Shown here: piece after piece, positions 51,657 to 60,766 of the stretch
Layout of the letters: every line of letters begins with the position of its first letter
Numbering within the stretch: the stretch's first letter is position 1
From: Pseudoneobacillus sp052180215
GTDB taxonomy: Bacteria; Bacillota; Bacilli; Bacillales; Cytobacillaceae
Direction: 5' to 3'
Length of the DNA stretch: 64,000 nt
Assembly: GCF_052180215.1 (NCBI RefSeq)
Contig: NZ_CP197471.1
Coordinates: 2,142,001-2,206,000, forward strand
Made by a program: the position numbers and the translations under genes
Notes under the pieces: generated by a model
What the model was told of the DNA's origin: nothing
Database searches by the model: none
Seen by the model: the letters and a program-made list of their open reading frames with translations, nothing else

Positions 51657-51702
51657 CGTTACCGGAGAGCTTTACTACTTTAATAGGAGTAAGGCTTTTT
51701 TG
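51657..51702 (+). terminator. TAACG-type repeated terminator
   Basis: GTTACCGGAGAGCTTTACTACT pairs with AGGAGTAAGGCT, followed by TTTTTT. Confidence 0.78.
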
Positions 51703-51846
51703 TGCAATTGGCGAAGTTATTTTACTTTATTTCTCTTAGGTTTGGATTATTTTACCTAAGATGTAAAATGAGTTCCAATGATATATTTTTAAGTAGGAAT
51801 AAAAGTAATTAATATTGATGTAATTACAAATAATGGTGGTGTTTTT

Positions 51847-52233
51847 TTGAAAAAGTTATTAAGGTTTCTTAGACCTAAAAATACTATTGGCAAAATTGCT
51901 TCATATCTTTATTTAGGCGGAAGTGTACTCTACTCCTTATTGTTTATATATTTTTGGAATAATCCAATTTATAGAAATAGAGGAAAATGACAATTTGGAA
52001 GGTATGTAATAAAAATTAGTTATAAACCTAGTAAGTGGGGAAATTTATCGTACATTAGTAAATTCGGATTAATAATTTTTTACTTTGGTTTTTCTAGTGG
52101 GTTTTTGGGTTGTTTATTAGATGTTTCAAAAACAATCAAAACTCCAGATTATTGGCTTTTTCTAAGTGTGGTAATTACATTTTTAGGTTTTTGGTTGCTG
52201 CAATCTTCGATAAAGAAGGTAAGGGAGATATAG
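51847..52233 (+). pseudogene. Multi-span membrane protein interrupted by TGA
   Basis: TTG 51847 follows GGTGGTG. The frame encodes a basic start ('MKKLLRFLRPKNTIGKIASY') and a helix, then TGA at 51988-51990 (codon 48, after 'YRNRGK'), then 80 more open codons with two further helices ('FGLIIFYFGFSSGFLGCLL', 'WLFLSVVITFLGFWLL') to TAG. Reading continuity across the TGA indicates one gene broken by a point change. No SECIS-like hairpin follows. Family not recognised. Confidence 0.65.
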
Positions 52234-52305
52234 GAGTTAAACGAGAATAGTATTGACCATAAGGAAGTAACGTAAGAGCTGTTCTTTTATAAAAAACGAT
52301 CCCAA

Positions 52306-52358
52306 TAAGCTGAAAACATACAAGTTTTTATTCACTACTTGTGTTTTCAGCTTTTTAT
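52306..52358 (+). repeat. ACAAGTTTTTAT-type hairpin, copy 1
   Basis: AAGCTGAAAACATACAAG pairs with CTTGTGTTTTCAGCTT around TTTTTATTCACTA, then TTTTATTT. It follows a TAACG signature at 52266. Confidence 0.8.
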
Positions 52359-52439
52359 TTAGCCTTCGGAAAGTATGGGAGAAGGTTAGTTTAAAAAAAC
52401 ATTTAAGTCACATTACTTTTAAAAAGGAGTAAGCCTAAA

Positions 52440-52812
52440 TGAAAAATTTATTCTTAATTTGTTTGTATACATTATGTAGTGTTATCCTAATCCTTACTAT
52501 TCTCAAGCCAATCTATCAGATAAAATCGAATATCTACATCCTGCAAATAAGGAAAAAGTGATTGATGAAAATGTAGATGAATTTTACCAGGCATTGAGAG
52601 ACAAAAGGTATCCAGTGCATCAGGAATTTTACGAAAGACATAAACAACGGCAAAGAGATGTTGGTCTTTTTATAGAAATATCTAATGCATCAGTGAATAT
52701 TAGAAAAAAGTTGTGGAGGTACTTAGATGCCCAAATATCCAACTTACAAGAAATATTTGAAATAGGACAAAACACTCAAAAATTTGTGTTATTCTTATTC
52801 AACAAACGATGA
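52440..52812 (+). pseudogene. Small secreted protein with a frameshift
   Basis: AAAGGAG precedes ATG 52440, whose frame encodes a signal-like 'MKNLFLICLYTLCSVI'. The rest of the protein is in the next frame: 'NPYYSQANLSDKIEYLHPAN' and 'VDEFYQALRDKRYPVHQEFY', ending at 52812. A single-base shift near 52480-52490 separates the two. The mature part is helical and charged. Family not recognised. Confidence 0.6.
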
Positions 52813-52841
52813 GCTATCCTTCCATTAACATGGATTTTATA

Positions 52842-52895
52842 AAGCCAAAAATAAACAAGTTTTTATACATAACTTGTTTATCTTTGGCTTATTTT
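52842..52895 (+). repeat. ACAAGTTTTTAT-type hairpin, copy 2
   Basis: AAGCCAAAAATAAACAAG pairs with CTTGTTTATCTTTGGCTT around TTTTTATACATAA, then ATTTT. It directly follows the broken gene. Confidence 0.8.
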
Positions 52896-53006
52896 CATAC
52901 CTTAAAGGTGTAAAGATCCAGATTAATTGAGGATGCAAAAATTATTTGAACTTTACAACAACGATATTTGGTAAAATAATGGGAGAGCAAATTAGGAGGT
53001 TTAAAA

Positions 53007-53441
53007 TTGAAATTCTTAAGTTTACTATTTTCGTTTTTATTCATTTTTGGAAGTTTTGTGGCTTGTAGCCAACCAGTTGCAGAAGCACATTCCGAAACAA
53101 CCGATATATCTTTAAAAGATCTAGAAACTGTAATAAAAGAGCAAGGATTTGAATTAGAAAAGATGGATTTACCAAGTGATAATGTGTTTATTAAAGAATT
53201 AAACGGTATTGTTCCTGAAGTATATAATTTAGAAGATAATACATTTTCAGTATATGTTTTTCCCTCTGCGAGTGATAGAGGTAAAGGAATTCAAAGGTTT
53301 GAAGAGATGACAGCAACAGCAGAAGTGATAAAACATAAAGCATATGGAATAAATAACATATTGGTGTTTTATGTAAGTGATAATGAAAGTATACAAAATA
53401 GATTGTTTGAAGCATTACAAAACTTAGATAGTCCAGAATAA
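53007..53441 (+). CDS. Small lipoprotein, unknown
   Basis: 144 residues from a TTG with TTAGGAGGT ahead. The lipobox is 'SFVACS' (Cys20). The mature domain is mixed alpha/beta ('KDLETVIKEQGFELEKMDLP', 'NTFSVYVFPSASDRGKGIQR', 'GINNILVFYVSDNESIQNRL'). It is probably anchored to the outer face of the membrane. A TAACG-type hairpin follows the stop. No family is recognised. Confidence 0.75.
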   Translation: MKFLSLLFSFLFIFGSFVACSQPVAEAHSETTDISLKDLETVIKEQGFELEKMDLPSDNVFIKELNGIVPEVYNLEDNTFSVYVFPSASDRGKGIQRFEEMTATAEVIKHKAYGINNILVFYVSDNESIQNRLFEALQNLDSPE

Positions 53442-53455
53442 GATAGATCTTGCTT

Positions 53456-53498
53456 AAGTAACGATGAGCTTTACTTCAATAAGTTGTAGAGTCTTTTA
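53456..53498 (+). terminator. TAACG-type repeated terminator
   Basis: AGTAACGATGAGCTTTACTT with AAGTTGTAGAGTC and TTTTAAT. Confidence 0.7.
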
Positions 53499-53720
53499 AT
53501 GTTTTAAAGGTGAGAAATTGTTCCTCAACAAATTATTTGAAGAAGTCCAGAATAGGAAAGTTTTATTTGTATCTACTTCTCTTCTAGACCACTCTTGTGA
53601 GTAGGATAATTAGGCTGCTGAGTTTAACAAGGAATTAATTTTAGGAGTAGTTAATATTTAACAGTATGAAATTTGTGGGGGGGAAAACAATGATTAAACA
53701 ACACAAAATGATCTTTATTG

Positions 53721-53903
53721 ATGAAATTACTTGGTTTAGCTATTTTTCTTGTTCCAATATTTCTAAAAAAACTAAATATTCTAACTTAAATGAGTAAGCC
53801 AATGATAATAATCTTGATTATTATCGGTTCAGGCCTTTTAATCTCATCAGACTTTTTTAAAAGAAAAGAATATGAGAATCCCAAAAAAAGAGGACAATTT
53901 TAA
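53721..53903 (+). pseudogene. Small membrane protein, interrupted by TAA
   Basis: ATG 53721 starts 'MKLLGLAIFLVPIFLKKLNI' and meets TAA at 53787. The same frame continues immediately with ATG: 'MSKPMIIILIIIGSGLLISS' and 'DFFKRKEYENPKKRGQF', ending at 53903. It is either a broken two-span protein or two tiny coupled frames (TAAATG). A GGGGGG-type ribosome site occurs farther upstream near another ATG (53691) in a different frame, so a frameshift is also possible. Confidence 0.45.
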
Positions 53904-53949
53904 CTAACGAAGAGTTTTAATTTCACCTAAGAAACTGAACGGAGGGAAA

Positions 53950-54270
53950 ATGTTGAAATGTGAAGAATGTAGGTATGAGCATACGAAGTTAGAAAAGTAT
54001 TGGGAATATAATGGTGAAATAGATGGTGAACATTCCTATACTATCCTTTCTAACATATATGATATTGTTGTATACGAAGGTATAATGAACCACGCATTAA
54101 CTCTACAAAAAAAGCCTTTTGAAGAAATAGAAGTCTATATAGACACTTGGCGTATTGAATGTCCCTCTTGCCAAACTTGTAGTCTTACAAATGTTAGGTT
54201 AATGTCAGAACGTCATAATAAAAGTAATTATTACTTTAAAAAGGGGATTAGGGAATATGAAAGTTTCTAA
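53950..54270 (+). CDS. Small protein with paired CxxC (zinc-ribbon-like) motifs
   Basis: 106 residues, CGGAGGG ahead of ATG 53950. 'KCEECRYEHTK' at the start and 'RIECPSCQTCSLTNVR' near residue 75 could together bind one zinc ion. The middle is a beta-rich region ('HSYTILSNIYDIVVYEG'). It is cytoplasmic, with no known family. An ACAAGTTTTTAT hairpin follows. Confidence 0.65.
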   Translation: MLKCEECRYEHTKLEKYWEYNGEIDGEHSYTILSNIYDIVVYEGIMNHALTLQKKPFEEIEVYIDTWRIECPSCQTCSLTNVRLMSERHNKSNYYFKKGIREYESF

Positions 54271-54323
54271 ACTTCTTAATTCACTAATCAAGAGCGATTA
54301 TGCCATAAGATGTTTATGGCTAT

Positions 54324-54376
54324 AGCCAAGATTATACAAGTTTTTATTCATAAAGACTTGGTTATCTCGGCTTTTT
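54324..54376 (+). repeat. ACAAGTTTTTAT-type hairpin, copy 3
   Basis: AGCCAAGATTATACAAG pairs imperfectly with CTTGGTTATCTCGGCT around TTTTTATTCATAAAGA, then TTTTT. Confidence 0.75.
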
Positions 54377-54481
54377 GTCATGAGAACCAATGTAGAGCAG
54401 GATTGTTCAAGAAGAAAACTCATTCTATATTTTTTGGAACATATTTTATTTGTTTTCCGTCTAATTAAGCGGAGGTGTTAT

Positions 54482-54642
54482 ATGAAACAGATATTTTTAT
54501 CGGTTTTTATAATGGCATTATTAGTTAGTGGTTGTAATGATAAAGAAAGCAATACTCCATACCCGTTGGGTTCATTACTTTAAATGGAGAATCAATTTTC
54601 ATATTACAACCAGAAGTTTTTTCGAGTCCATGTAAAAGATAA
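54482..54642 (+). pseudogene. Lipoprotein gene with early frameshift
   Basis: CGGAGGTG precedes ATG 54482. 'MKQIFLSVFIMALLVSGCND' has a good lipobox (VSGC). The frame ends after 33 residues, while the next frame continues 'VGFITLNGESIFILQPEVFS' to a TAA at 54640. The pattern recalls the start of DUF3221-type lipoproteins but is too short to be sure. The rest of the gene is missing. Confidence 0.55.
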
Positions 54643-54654
54643 TCATAAAAACTA

Positions 54655-54685
54655 AAGGCTGGAGGAAAACCTCTCAGCCTTTTTG
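54655..54685 (-). terminator. Rho-independent terminator of the RND gene
   Basis: AAAGGCTGGAGG and CCTCTCAGCCTTT arms with T tails on both strands. Confidence 0.85.
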
Positions 54686-54691
54686 AAGTTA

Positions 54692-57600
54692 TTAGTTCAT
54701 ACTTTTTGCATCGAAAGATACATTTGTTGATGATTTTTTATGCAACCATTCATAAATGATCGGAATGATGATAAAGCTGTTGATAGTTGAAGTTACCATA
54801 CCACCTATTACGACAATTCCAAGCGTTTGTGAAATGACCGTATCGGCATTATGAGTAAAGGCAAGTGGTAACAACGTTAGAACGGTTGCAGCTGCTGTCA
54901 TTAAAATCGGTCTAATCCTTGAAAGGCTACCATTTAATACAGCGTCTTGAACCAGCATTCCTTCTTTGCGATTTCTTTCGATTTTATCAATTAATACAAT
55001 ACCGTTCGTAACCACGATTCCAGTAAGCATTAGAACACCAATTAATGCGGCTAAGTTCCATTCGCCATGGAATAGAATAAGTGAAATCACTACGCCGCTT
55101 AAAGCAAGCGGAATGCTTAATAGTACTGATAAAGGTGCTCTCCATCCCTTGAAAATGGAAGAAGTGATTAGTAATACCAAAAGAATAGAAAAAGCAACGG
55201 CTACAGACATATCGAAAATCATGTCTTTTACTTGTTCAGAAATTCCACCCAATGAGTACGTTACATCTTTTGGTAGTTTCATATGACTTAAAGCTTTTTC
55301 TGCTTGGCTTGAAACTTTACCAATATCATTTGATGTGATTTGTGCTGTAACTAAGGAAAATGGTTGACCATCTCGCTCGCTAATGGTTGAAGGTGACTGA
55401 TCCTTTTCAATCTTAGCTATTTGGTCAAGACGTACCATTTCGCCGTTATGACCTTTTAATGTTTCACCTCCAAGAGAAGCTAACACATCATCGGCCGTTG
55501 CGTTTAACGAAATGGATGAGTTTGTTCCAGTTGAAATTTGATCCAAAAATTGATCTACAGGAAAAGCTTTATGATCCATTGTAACAGTAGCATCTTTCGA
55601 TGAGGACATATAACGATTAATGACCGTTAAAATGTCTGCCACTTTCATGCCTTTATCTTGAATTGCTTTTTGGTCAAAAGTGACTTTATATCTAGGCGAA
55701 CCATTCGTTAAATCTACTTTTCCATCTACACTTAAGTTATCTATATTTGATAAATGGGTTCTTGCTTCTTGAGCTACCTGATCCAAAGTAGCTTGGTCTG
55801 AACCAGTAAAAAGGATCCGCATTTGTGAGTCATCACCAGATATATTCTGGCTGGTTACTGTATAAATAACATTCTTAGATAATGACGGTAGCTCTTGTTG
55901 TAATTGTTTAATAACAGAATTAGCATCTTTGTCGTTTTTCAACACTACAGCTAGGTTTGCCACGTTTGGATAGGTGATAAAACCTCCGCCTTGGTCAAAA
56001 ACATCATCACTTTGTGGTGTCATAGTGGAACCGAAATTAGCTGAATAAGCATCCACTTTGGGATTTTCCTTTAATGTTTTTTCGATTTTTTGAACTTCAG
56101 AATCTACTTGAATTAATGTACTTCCTTTAGGCAATTCTGCTTTGATGGCAATTTGTCCAATTTTCCCACTTGGCAATAAGCTTACTGGGAGAAAAGCAGA
56201 ATAGAAACCAGCACCTAAAAAGACGACTATAGAAACCATAATCATGGCTTTTTTGTGTTTAAACGCTGATTGCAAAATGGGTTTCATTTTTGCATCGAGT
56301 GTAACTGTTTGTTTTTCTCCGTTTCCACCTTTCCATCCCATAAAAGCAAGAGCAGGGATGACGAGCATAGCAACAAAGAAAGAAATCATAAGTGCTATTA
56401 CGACTGACCAAGCAAATCCACTATATGATGCACTAATTACTCCACCGACAAAAGCAATCGGAATATAAACGGCGATTGTCGTTAACGTAGACCCTAAAAT
56501 GGCAGGAATCATTTCGATAACAGATGATGCAAGGACAGACAGCATAGATTTATCCTTGTTTTCCTCACGTTTACGATACATGTTATCTAAAATAACAATC
56601 GAATCATCGACAATACGACCCATTGCTACAATCAAACCTGATACCGTTAATATATTTAACGTAATACCCATTGACTTTAAAAAAGCTGTGGTTGCTAACA
56701 AAGAAATTGGTAATGAAATAGTAATTAATAATGTGCTTCTTATATTTCGGAAGAAGAAGAACACACTAATCATAGAGAATAAACAACCTAGTAAACCTTC
56801 ACGAACTAATCCGAAAAGAGAGCTGTTTAATTCTTCTTCTCGGTCAAGTAATACGTTAAACGATACATCCTTTGGATTTACAGTATCTAAGTGAAGATGT
56901 GCAACACGATCCTTTACTTGGTCAGCTACATCTGTAATATTCGCAGACGGTGTCTTAATAACGTTTAACGTAACACTTGGTGCTCCATTTGTTCTAGAAA
57001 CTGTTTTAACATCATTTAATGAATGAATAATGGTTCCAAATGCTGAAACCGGAATGGCTTTTCCTTCCTTATTCTTAATCGTTGCGTTCTCCATCTGTTC
57101 TAGTGTTAATGGTAATCCATCAAAAGAAACGGGTATGGATAATTGGTTGTTAACGATATTTCCTTGTGGTAAGGATGGAACAGCCAATGCAAACGATTTA
57201 TTCACATCATCCAAAGTCAATCCATTTTTCACGAGGTCTTTCATTCGAACCGTTAATACTAATCCATCTTTTGCTCCACCAATAACTGATACATCCGATA
57301 CACCTGGCACAGACTTTAATTGTTTGACCATTTCTTGTGTGGCAGTTGAACGTAATGTTTGTTCATCTAATACTGAACTAGTTACGCTATAAGTCAAAAT
57401 GGGGAATGAACTAGTTGTTAATCGGGTAACCGAAGGAGTGCTTGTAATCGTTGACGGAAGGTCTGCATTTGCCAACGCTTTATTAACTTGATCTTCGGCT
57501 AATTTCATGTCTGTATTCATTGGAAAATATAAACTCATAAATAATCCACCGTCATAAGATGTGGTTTCTACATTGGATAAACCATCCACTGTTTTGACGG

Positions 57601-57811
57601 CACTTGCCAAATTATCTGTTACTAGTTGCTTTACCTGTGCAGCTTGTAAACCAGATACCCTCATACTTACAGAAAGGGTAGTATTGTTAATTCCAGGCAA
57701 ATAATCTCTTTGCATCTGGTAAGCAGATATACCTCCCCAAGCTAAGATAATGACCACACATACAATCATAAGAATGGCTCTTTGCATGGTCGCCTCTACA
57801 AGTCTTTTCAT
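54692..57811 (-). CDS. RND-family efflux transporter, SwrC/AcrB-like
   Basis: 1039 residues from ATG 57811 (GGGAGGAAA ahead; the in-frame GTG at 57826 is less likely). 12 membrane helices: one at the N-terminus ('ILMIVCVVIILAWGGIS'), two groups after large extracytoplasmic loops. The proton-relay segment in TM4 is 'VAMGRIVDDSIVILDNMYRK'. A second conserved helix is 'GIVVTNGIVLIDKIERNR'. It resembles B. subtilis SwrC, which exports surfactin and acriflavin and affects swarming. No membrane-fusion partner is nearby, normal for Gram-positives. Confidence 0.92.
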   Translation of the reverse strand: MKRLVEATMQRAILMIVCVVIILAWGGISAYQMQRDYLPGINNTTLSVSMRVSGLQAAQVKQLVTDNLASAVKTVDGLSNVETTSYDGGLFMSLYFPMNTDMKLAEDQVNKALANADLPSTITSTPSVTRLTTSSFPILTYSVTSSVLDEQTLRSTATQEMVKQLKSVPGVSDVSVIGGAKDGLVLTVRMKDLVKNGLTLDDVNKSFALAVPSLPQGNIVNNQLSIPVSFDGLPLTLEQMENATIKNKEGKAIPVSAFGTIIHSLNDVKTVSRTNGAPSVTLNVIKTPSANITDVADQVKDRVAHLHLDTVNPKDVSFNVLLDREEELNSSLFGLVREGLLGCLFSMISVFFFFRNIRSTLLITISLPISLLATTAFLKSMGITLNILTVSGLIVAMGRIVDDSIVILDNMYRKREENKDKSMLSVLASSVIEMIPAILGSTLTTIAVYIPIAFVGGVISASYSGFAWSVVIALMISFFVAMLVIPALAFMGWKGGNGEKQTVTLDAKMKPILQSAFKHKKAMIMVSIVVFLGAGFYSAFLPVSLLPSGKIGQIAIKAELPKGSTLIQVDSEVQKIEKTLKENPKVDAYSANFGSTMTPQSDDVFDQGGGFITYPNVANLAVVLKNDKDANSVIKQLQQELPSLSKNVIYTVTSQNISGDDSQMRILFTGSDQATLDQVAQEARTHLSNIDNLSVDGKVDLTNGSPRYKVTFDQKAIQDKGMKVADILTVINRYMSSSKDATVTMDHKAFPVDQFLDQISTGTNSSISLNATADDVLASLGGETLKGHNGEMVRLDQIAKIEKDQSPSTISERDGQPFSLVTAQITSNDIGKVSSQAEKALSHMKLPKDVTYSLGGISEQVKDMIFDMSVAVAFSILLVLLITSSIFKGWRAPLSVLLSIPLALSGVVISLILFHGEWNLAALIGVLMLTGIVVTNGIVLIDKIERNRKEGMLVQDAVLNGSLSRIRPILMTAAATVLTLLPLAFTHNADTVISQTLGIVVIGGMVTSTINSFIIIPIIYEWLHKKSSTNVSFDAKSMN

Positions 57812-58047
57812 TGTTTTTCCTCCCAAGACTTATATTAATAGAACCCAAATAACTTTTTCGTTTTTGTAGAGAATTCAAGTATGGTACTTCAATCAATCTG
57901 GGCAAGTTAATAATACAAAAGGAATCTGTATATTCCACTAATAAAACATTAATATTTCATTAAAATGCAAAAGGTCGTTTAAAAATAAAGAAAAGGGAAC
58001 AGCTAGAAAATCAAAATAAAATGATTTTAAGGTCAGGAGAGATAACC

Positions 58048-58539
58048 TTGTTTAGTCAAGTAGCAAAAGCAGTACCCAATTTATTTACATTGGGAAATTT
58101 ATTGTGCGGGGTCCTTTCCATTACCTGTAATATGAGTGGCTATTTAGAAGTAGCTTCCGTTTTCATTTTTATTTCAGCAATTTTTGATCTTCTTGACGGA
58201 AGGATTGCTAGAGGATTAAAAGTGAACAGTGAATTAGGTGTACAATTGGATTCCTTAGCAGATATAGTTAGTTTTGGTGTTGCTCCTGCGTTGTTATTTC
58301 ACACAATAGCTGCACCGTCTATTTTGACTTCATTGGCATTTATCCTTTTCCCCTTATTAGGAGCATTAAGATTAGCAAGGTTTAATGTCAAACCAACTAT
58401 AGGGTATTTTAGCGGGTTGCCTATTCCAGCTGCTGGATTGCCAATCGCTGCAATGGGATTCTTTTCCTATAGTAATGCATGGATTACCATCATCCTTGCT
58501 GTTTTAATGGTAAGCCCCATAAGAGTAAAAAAACTTTAA
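58048..58539 (+). CDS. pssA: CDP-diacylglycerol-serine O-phosphatidyltransferase
   Basis: 163 residues from TTG 58048 (CAGGAGAG ahead; the ATG at 58021 has no ribosome site). The CDP-alcohol phosphotransferase motif D-G-x2-A-R-x8-G-x3-D-x3-D is complete in 'LDGRIARGLKVNSELGVQL' followed by 'DSLAD'. The start 'VPNLFTLGNLLCGVLSI' and Bacillus-type length fit PssA, which makes phosphatidylserine for phosphatidylethanolamine. In B. subtilis pssA is followed by ybfM and psd. Here a DedA-type gene (YbfM is also DedA-like) follows, which agrees, but psd is absent. Confidence 0.9.
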   Translation: MFSQVAKAVPNLFTLGNLLCGVLSITCNMSGYLEVASVFIFISAIFDLLDGRIARGLKVNSELGVQLDSLADIVSFGVAPALLFHTIAAPSILTSLAFILFPLLGALRLARFNVKPTIGYFSGLPIPAAGLPIAAMGFFSYSNAWITIILAVLMVSPIRVKKL

Positions 58540-58563
58540 CTGAGATTCAATGTGAAAAAGCTA

Positions 58564-58597
58564 GTAACCTGTTCGCAAAGGGAATAGGTTTTTTATT
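58564..58597 (+). terminator. Weak terminator after pssA
   Basis: AACCTGTTC and GGAATAGGTT arms followed by TTTTATTTTT. Confidence 0.5.
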
Positions 58598-58757
58598 TTT
58601 ACAGCCAACAATCTATTTTTTTAATTAATTCATCATTAAGAATCCATTAATTTTGAAAATGCGTTTCTTTATCGTGCTACATTGTTTTTATATAGAACAA
58701 AATGGAAGTGTATAAACCAATATAAGTAGGATCTTTGCTATATACGGAGGCAGTTAG

Positions 58758-60056
58758 ATGTCATATTTAATACATTTATTTGAACAACACAGTTATCTGA
58801 TCTTGTTCTTAGGTATTTTTCTTGAACTCATGGCTTTGCCCATTTCTGGTGAATTCTTAATGAGTTACGCTGGGTATTTTGTTTACCAGGGGAAAATGAA
58901 TTACATTTTGGCACTTCTAACCGTTTTTTTATCAGGGGGTGCTGGAATTACTGTAACCTACTGGATTGGGAAGGCAGGAGGATATAAACTAATTGAAAAA
59001 TACGGGAAATATATCCACCTAGGACCTGAGAGATATAAAAAAGTCTCTTCTTGGTTTGAACACTCAGGCAGTAAATTATTAGTTTTTGCTTATTTCATTC
59101 CGGGAATTAGGCATTTTACCGGTTATGTATCCGGAATATCTAGAATTCCATTTCGAAAATTTATCATTCCTGCTTATGCAGGTGCATTTCTATGGGGCGT
59201 TTGTTTTATTACTCTAGGGAAAGTCTTAGGACCTGAATGGAAAGTTTTCCATGAAGCAGCAAGTAAATATTTCGTTATTTTCATTATTGTCATTGTTGTA
59301 TTGGTAACAGGCTTTTTTGCTTACCGGTTTTTTAAAATTCAAATCGAATACTTTTTTACCAATCTATTGAAACGGTTGATGGAACGTTTAAAAACCATTA
59401 GAGCAACGGAATTATTTCTCATTTTCCTTACATTCGTTTTAATCGGAATGGTTAGCTTAATGCTTGGACTTGCTCAAGATTATTTAGATGATGAGTTTAG
59501 TAAGTTCAACGAATTGGCTGAATATATGGTAGAATCTGTCGTATATACGGACTGGATGAAAGGGTTTGTTGTATTCCAATCCCCAATTTCATTGGTTTCC
59601 ATTATAGCCATAACTATGATCTGGATTTGGAGTAATGGACGGAACCGATTCCTAGAATATCTGCTACTCGGCGTTTCCACAGCTGGAGCAAAGCCTTTCC
59701 ATGATTTAATCAGTAAGACATTTACTTACCTTCAATCATTCGGGTTCTTTGGGAAATTCCACTCAGCGGATTTTCCTGATATGAATGCCTTTATTATGTT
59801 CATCATTTACGGGACAAGCTTTTTTTTACTTGTCCGTCACTCGAAAAAGAGCTATACAGCCATATTTACTTCTTTATTGTTTCTGCTTATATTGGCTGGT
59901 ATAGCCATTGTAAAAATTGAATCAACTAGTACACTTCCAAGTGATATTATGGGCGGATATGTATATGGCGGTGTTTGGATATTCTTTAACTTTTTGTTGT
60001 TTGAAATGTTGAGGCTTGTCTTAGAAAAGTATAAAGAGAGGATGGGGGAGTATTGA
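58758..60056 (+). CDS. DedA-family protein fused to a degenerate PAP2-like domain
   Basis: 432 residues. Residues 1-200 are a DedA/SNARE-associated domain ('GIFLELMALPISGEFLMSYA', 'YWIGKAGGYKLIEKYGKYIH', 'FAYFIPGIRHFTGYVSGISR'). Residues 210-425 have the six-helix plan of PAP2 phosphatases but lack their catalytic residues: 'GAKPFHDLI' instead of an RP pair, 'DFPDMNAF' instead of PSGH, and 'TLPSDIMGGY' instead of H-x-PSD. CGGAGG precedes the ATG. It overlaps the response-regulator start (TTGA), so it heads a three-gene operon. Confidence 0.88.
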   Translation: MSYLIHLFEQHSYLILFLGIFLELMALPISGEFLMSYAGYFVYQGKMNYILALLTVFLSGGAGITVTYWIGKAGGYKLIEKYGKYIHLGPERYKKVSSWFEHSGSKLLVFAYFIPGIRHFTGYVSGISRIPFRKFIIPAYAGAFLWGVCFITLGKVLGPEWKVFHEAASKYFVIFIIVIVVLVTGFFAYRFFKIQIEYFFTNLLKRLMERLKTIRATELFLIFLTFVLIGMVSLMLGLAQDYLDDEFSKFNELAEYMVESVVYTDWMKGFVVFQSPISLVSIIAITMIWIWSNGRNRFLEYLLLGVSTAGAKPFHDLISKTFTYLQSFGFFGKFHSADFPDMNAFIMFIIYGTSFFLLVRHSKKSYTAIFTSLLFLLILAGIAIVKIESTSTLPSDIMGGYVYGGVWIFFNFLLFEMLRLVLEKYKERMGEY

Positions 60057-60766
60057 AAAAACATATTCTTGTAGTGGAGGATGAGATTCAAATTGCTCGT
60101 GTGTTAAAAATGGAGCTTGAATATGAAGGGTATCAAGTGACAGTGGAACATGAAGGTAAAAAAGGACTTGAAAGGGCGTTACAATCAGAAATTGATTTGA
60201 TTATATTGGATGTCATGTTACCTGGTTTAAGTGGAATTGAAGTCTTAAGGCGATTAAGGAAGGAAAACAACGAAACACCTGTTATTCTGTTGACTGCTCG
60301 GAATACAACATTCGATAAAGTGTCTGGATTGGATCAAGGGGCCAATGATTATGTGACAAAGCCTTTTGAAATTGAAGAATTATTAGCGCGCATTCGTGTT
60401 TGTCTTCGAAAATATTACCATACAGATTCCAAAGAAGATGAAACCCTATTAATAGTTGGGGACTTGGTCATAAACACAGAAACAAGAGAAGTAAAAAGAG
60501 GTAGAAAATCCATCACTTTAACACCAAAAGAGTATGATTTTCTCGTTTACTTAGTTATCAATAAAAATAAAGTCGTTACACGCGAGAACATTATTTTGAA
60601 CGTTTGGGGATATGATTACGAAGGCGAAACGAATGTCATAGATGTTTTTATAAGACATCTAAGAAAAAAGATTGATGAAGAATTCCCTATTCAACTGATT
60701 ACGACCGTAAGAGGGGTAGGTTTCACCATGAAGGAGAAAACGGATGAAGATTACGACAAAGATTAA
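60053..60766 (+). CDS. OmpR-family response regulator
   Basis: 237 residues. Receiver domain residues 1-115: acidic pair Glu9-Asp10, phospho-acceptor Asp53 in 'LIILDVMLPG', Thr in 'VILLTARN', Lys in 'YVTKPFEI'. The OmpR/PhoB winged helix covers about 135-230 ('ITLTPKEYDFLVYLVINKNK', 'NVIDVFIRHLRKKIDEEF', 'TVRGVGFTMK'). It starts at TTG overlapping the DedA-PAP2 stop by 4 bases (AGGATGGGGGAG ahead) and overlaps the kinase by 23 bases. Resembles YkoG-type regulators. Confidence 0.95.
   Translation: MKKHILVVEDEIQIARVLKMELEYEGYQVTVEHEGKKGLERALQSEIDLIILDVMLPGLSGIEVLRRLRKENNETPVILLTARNTTFDKVSGLDQGANDYVTKPFEIEELLARIRVCLRKYYHTDSKEDETLLIVGDLVINTETREVKRGRKSITLTPKEYDFLVYLVINKNKVVTRENIILNVWGYDYEGETNVIDVFIRHLRKKIDEEFPIQLITTVRGVGFTMKEKTDEDYDKD

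Noticed and set aside
51988..51990. TGA in the membrane-protein frame as selenocysteine
   Set aside because: No SECIS-like hairpin in the following 40 bases and no Cys motif. A nonsense change is simpler.
47654..54300. Integron-type cassette array (attC sites) as explanation for the TAACG signatures
   Set aside because: Although TAAC recurs, no matching GTTRRRY inverse core or integrase gene is present. Most signatures fold as ordinary terminators.
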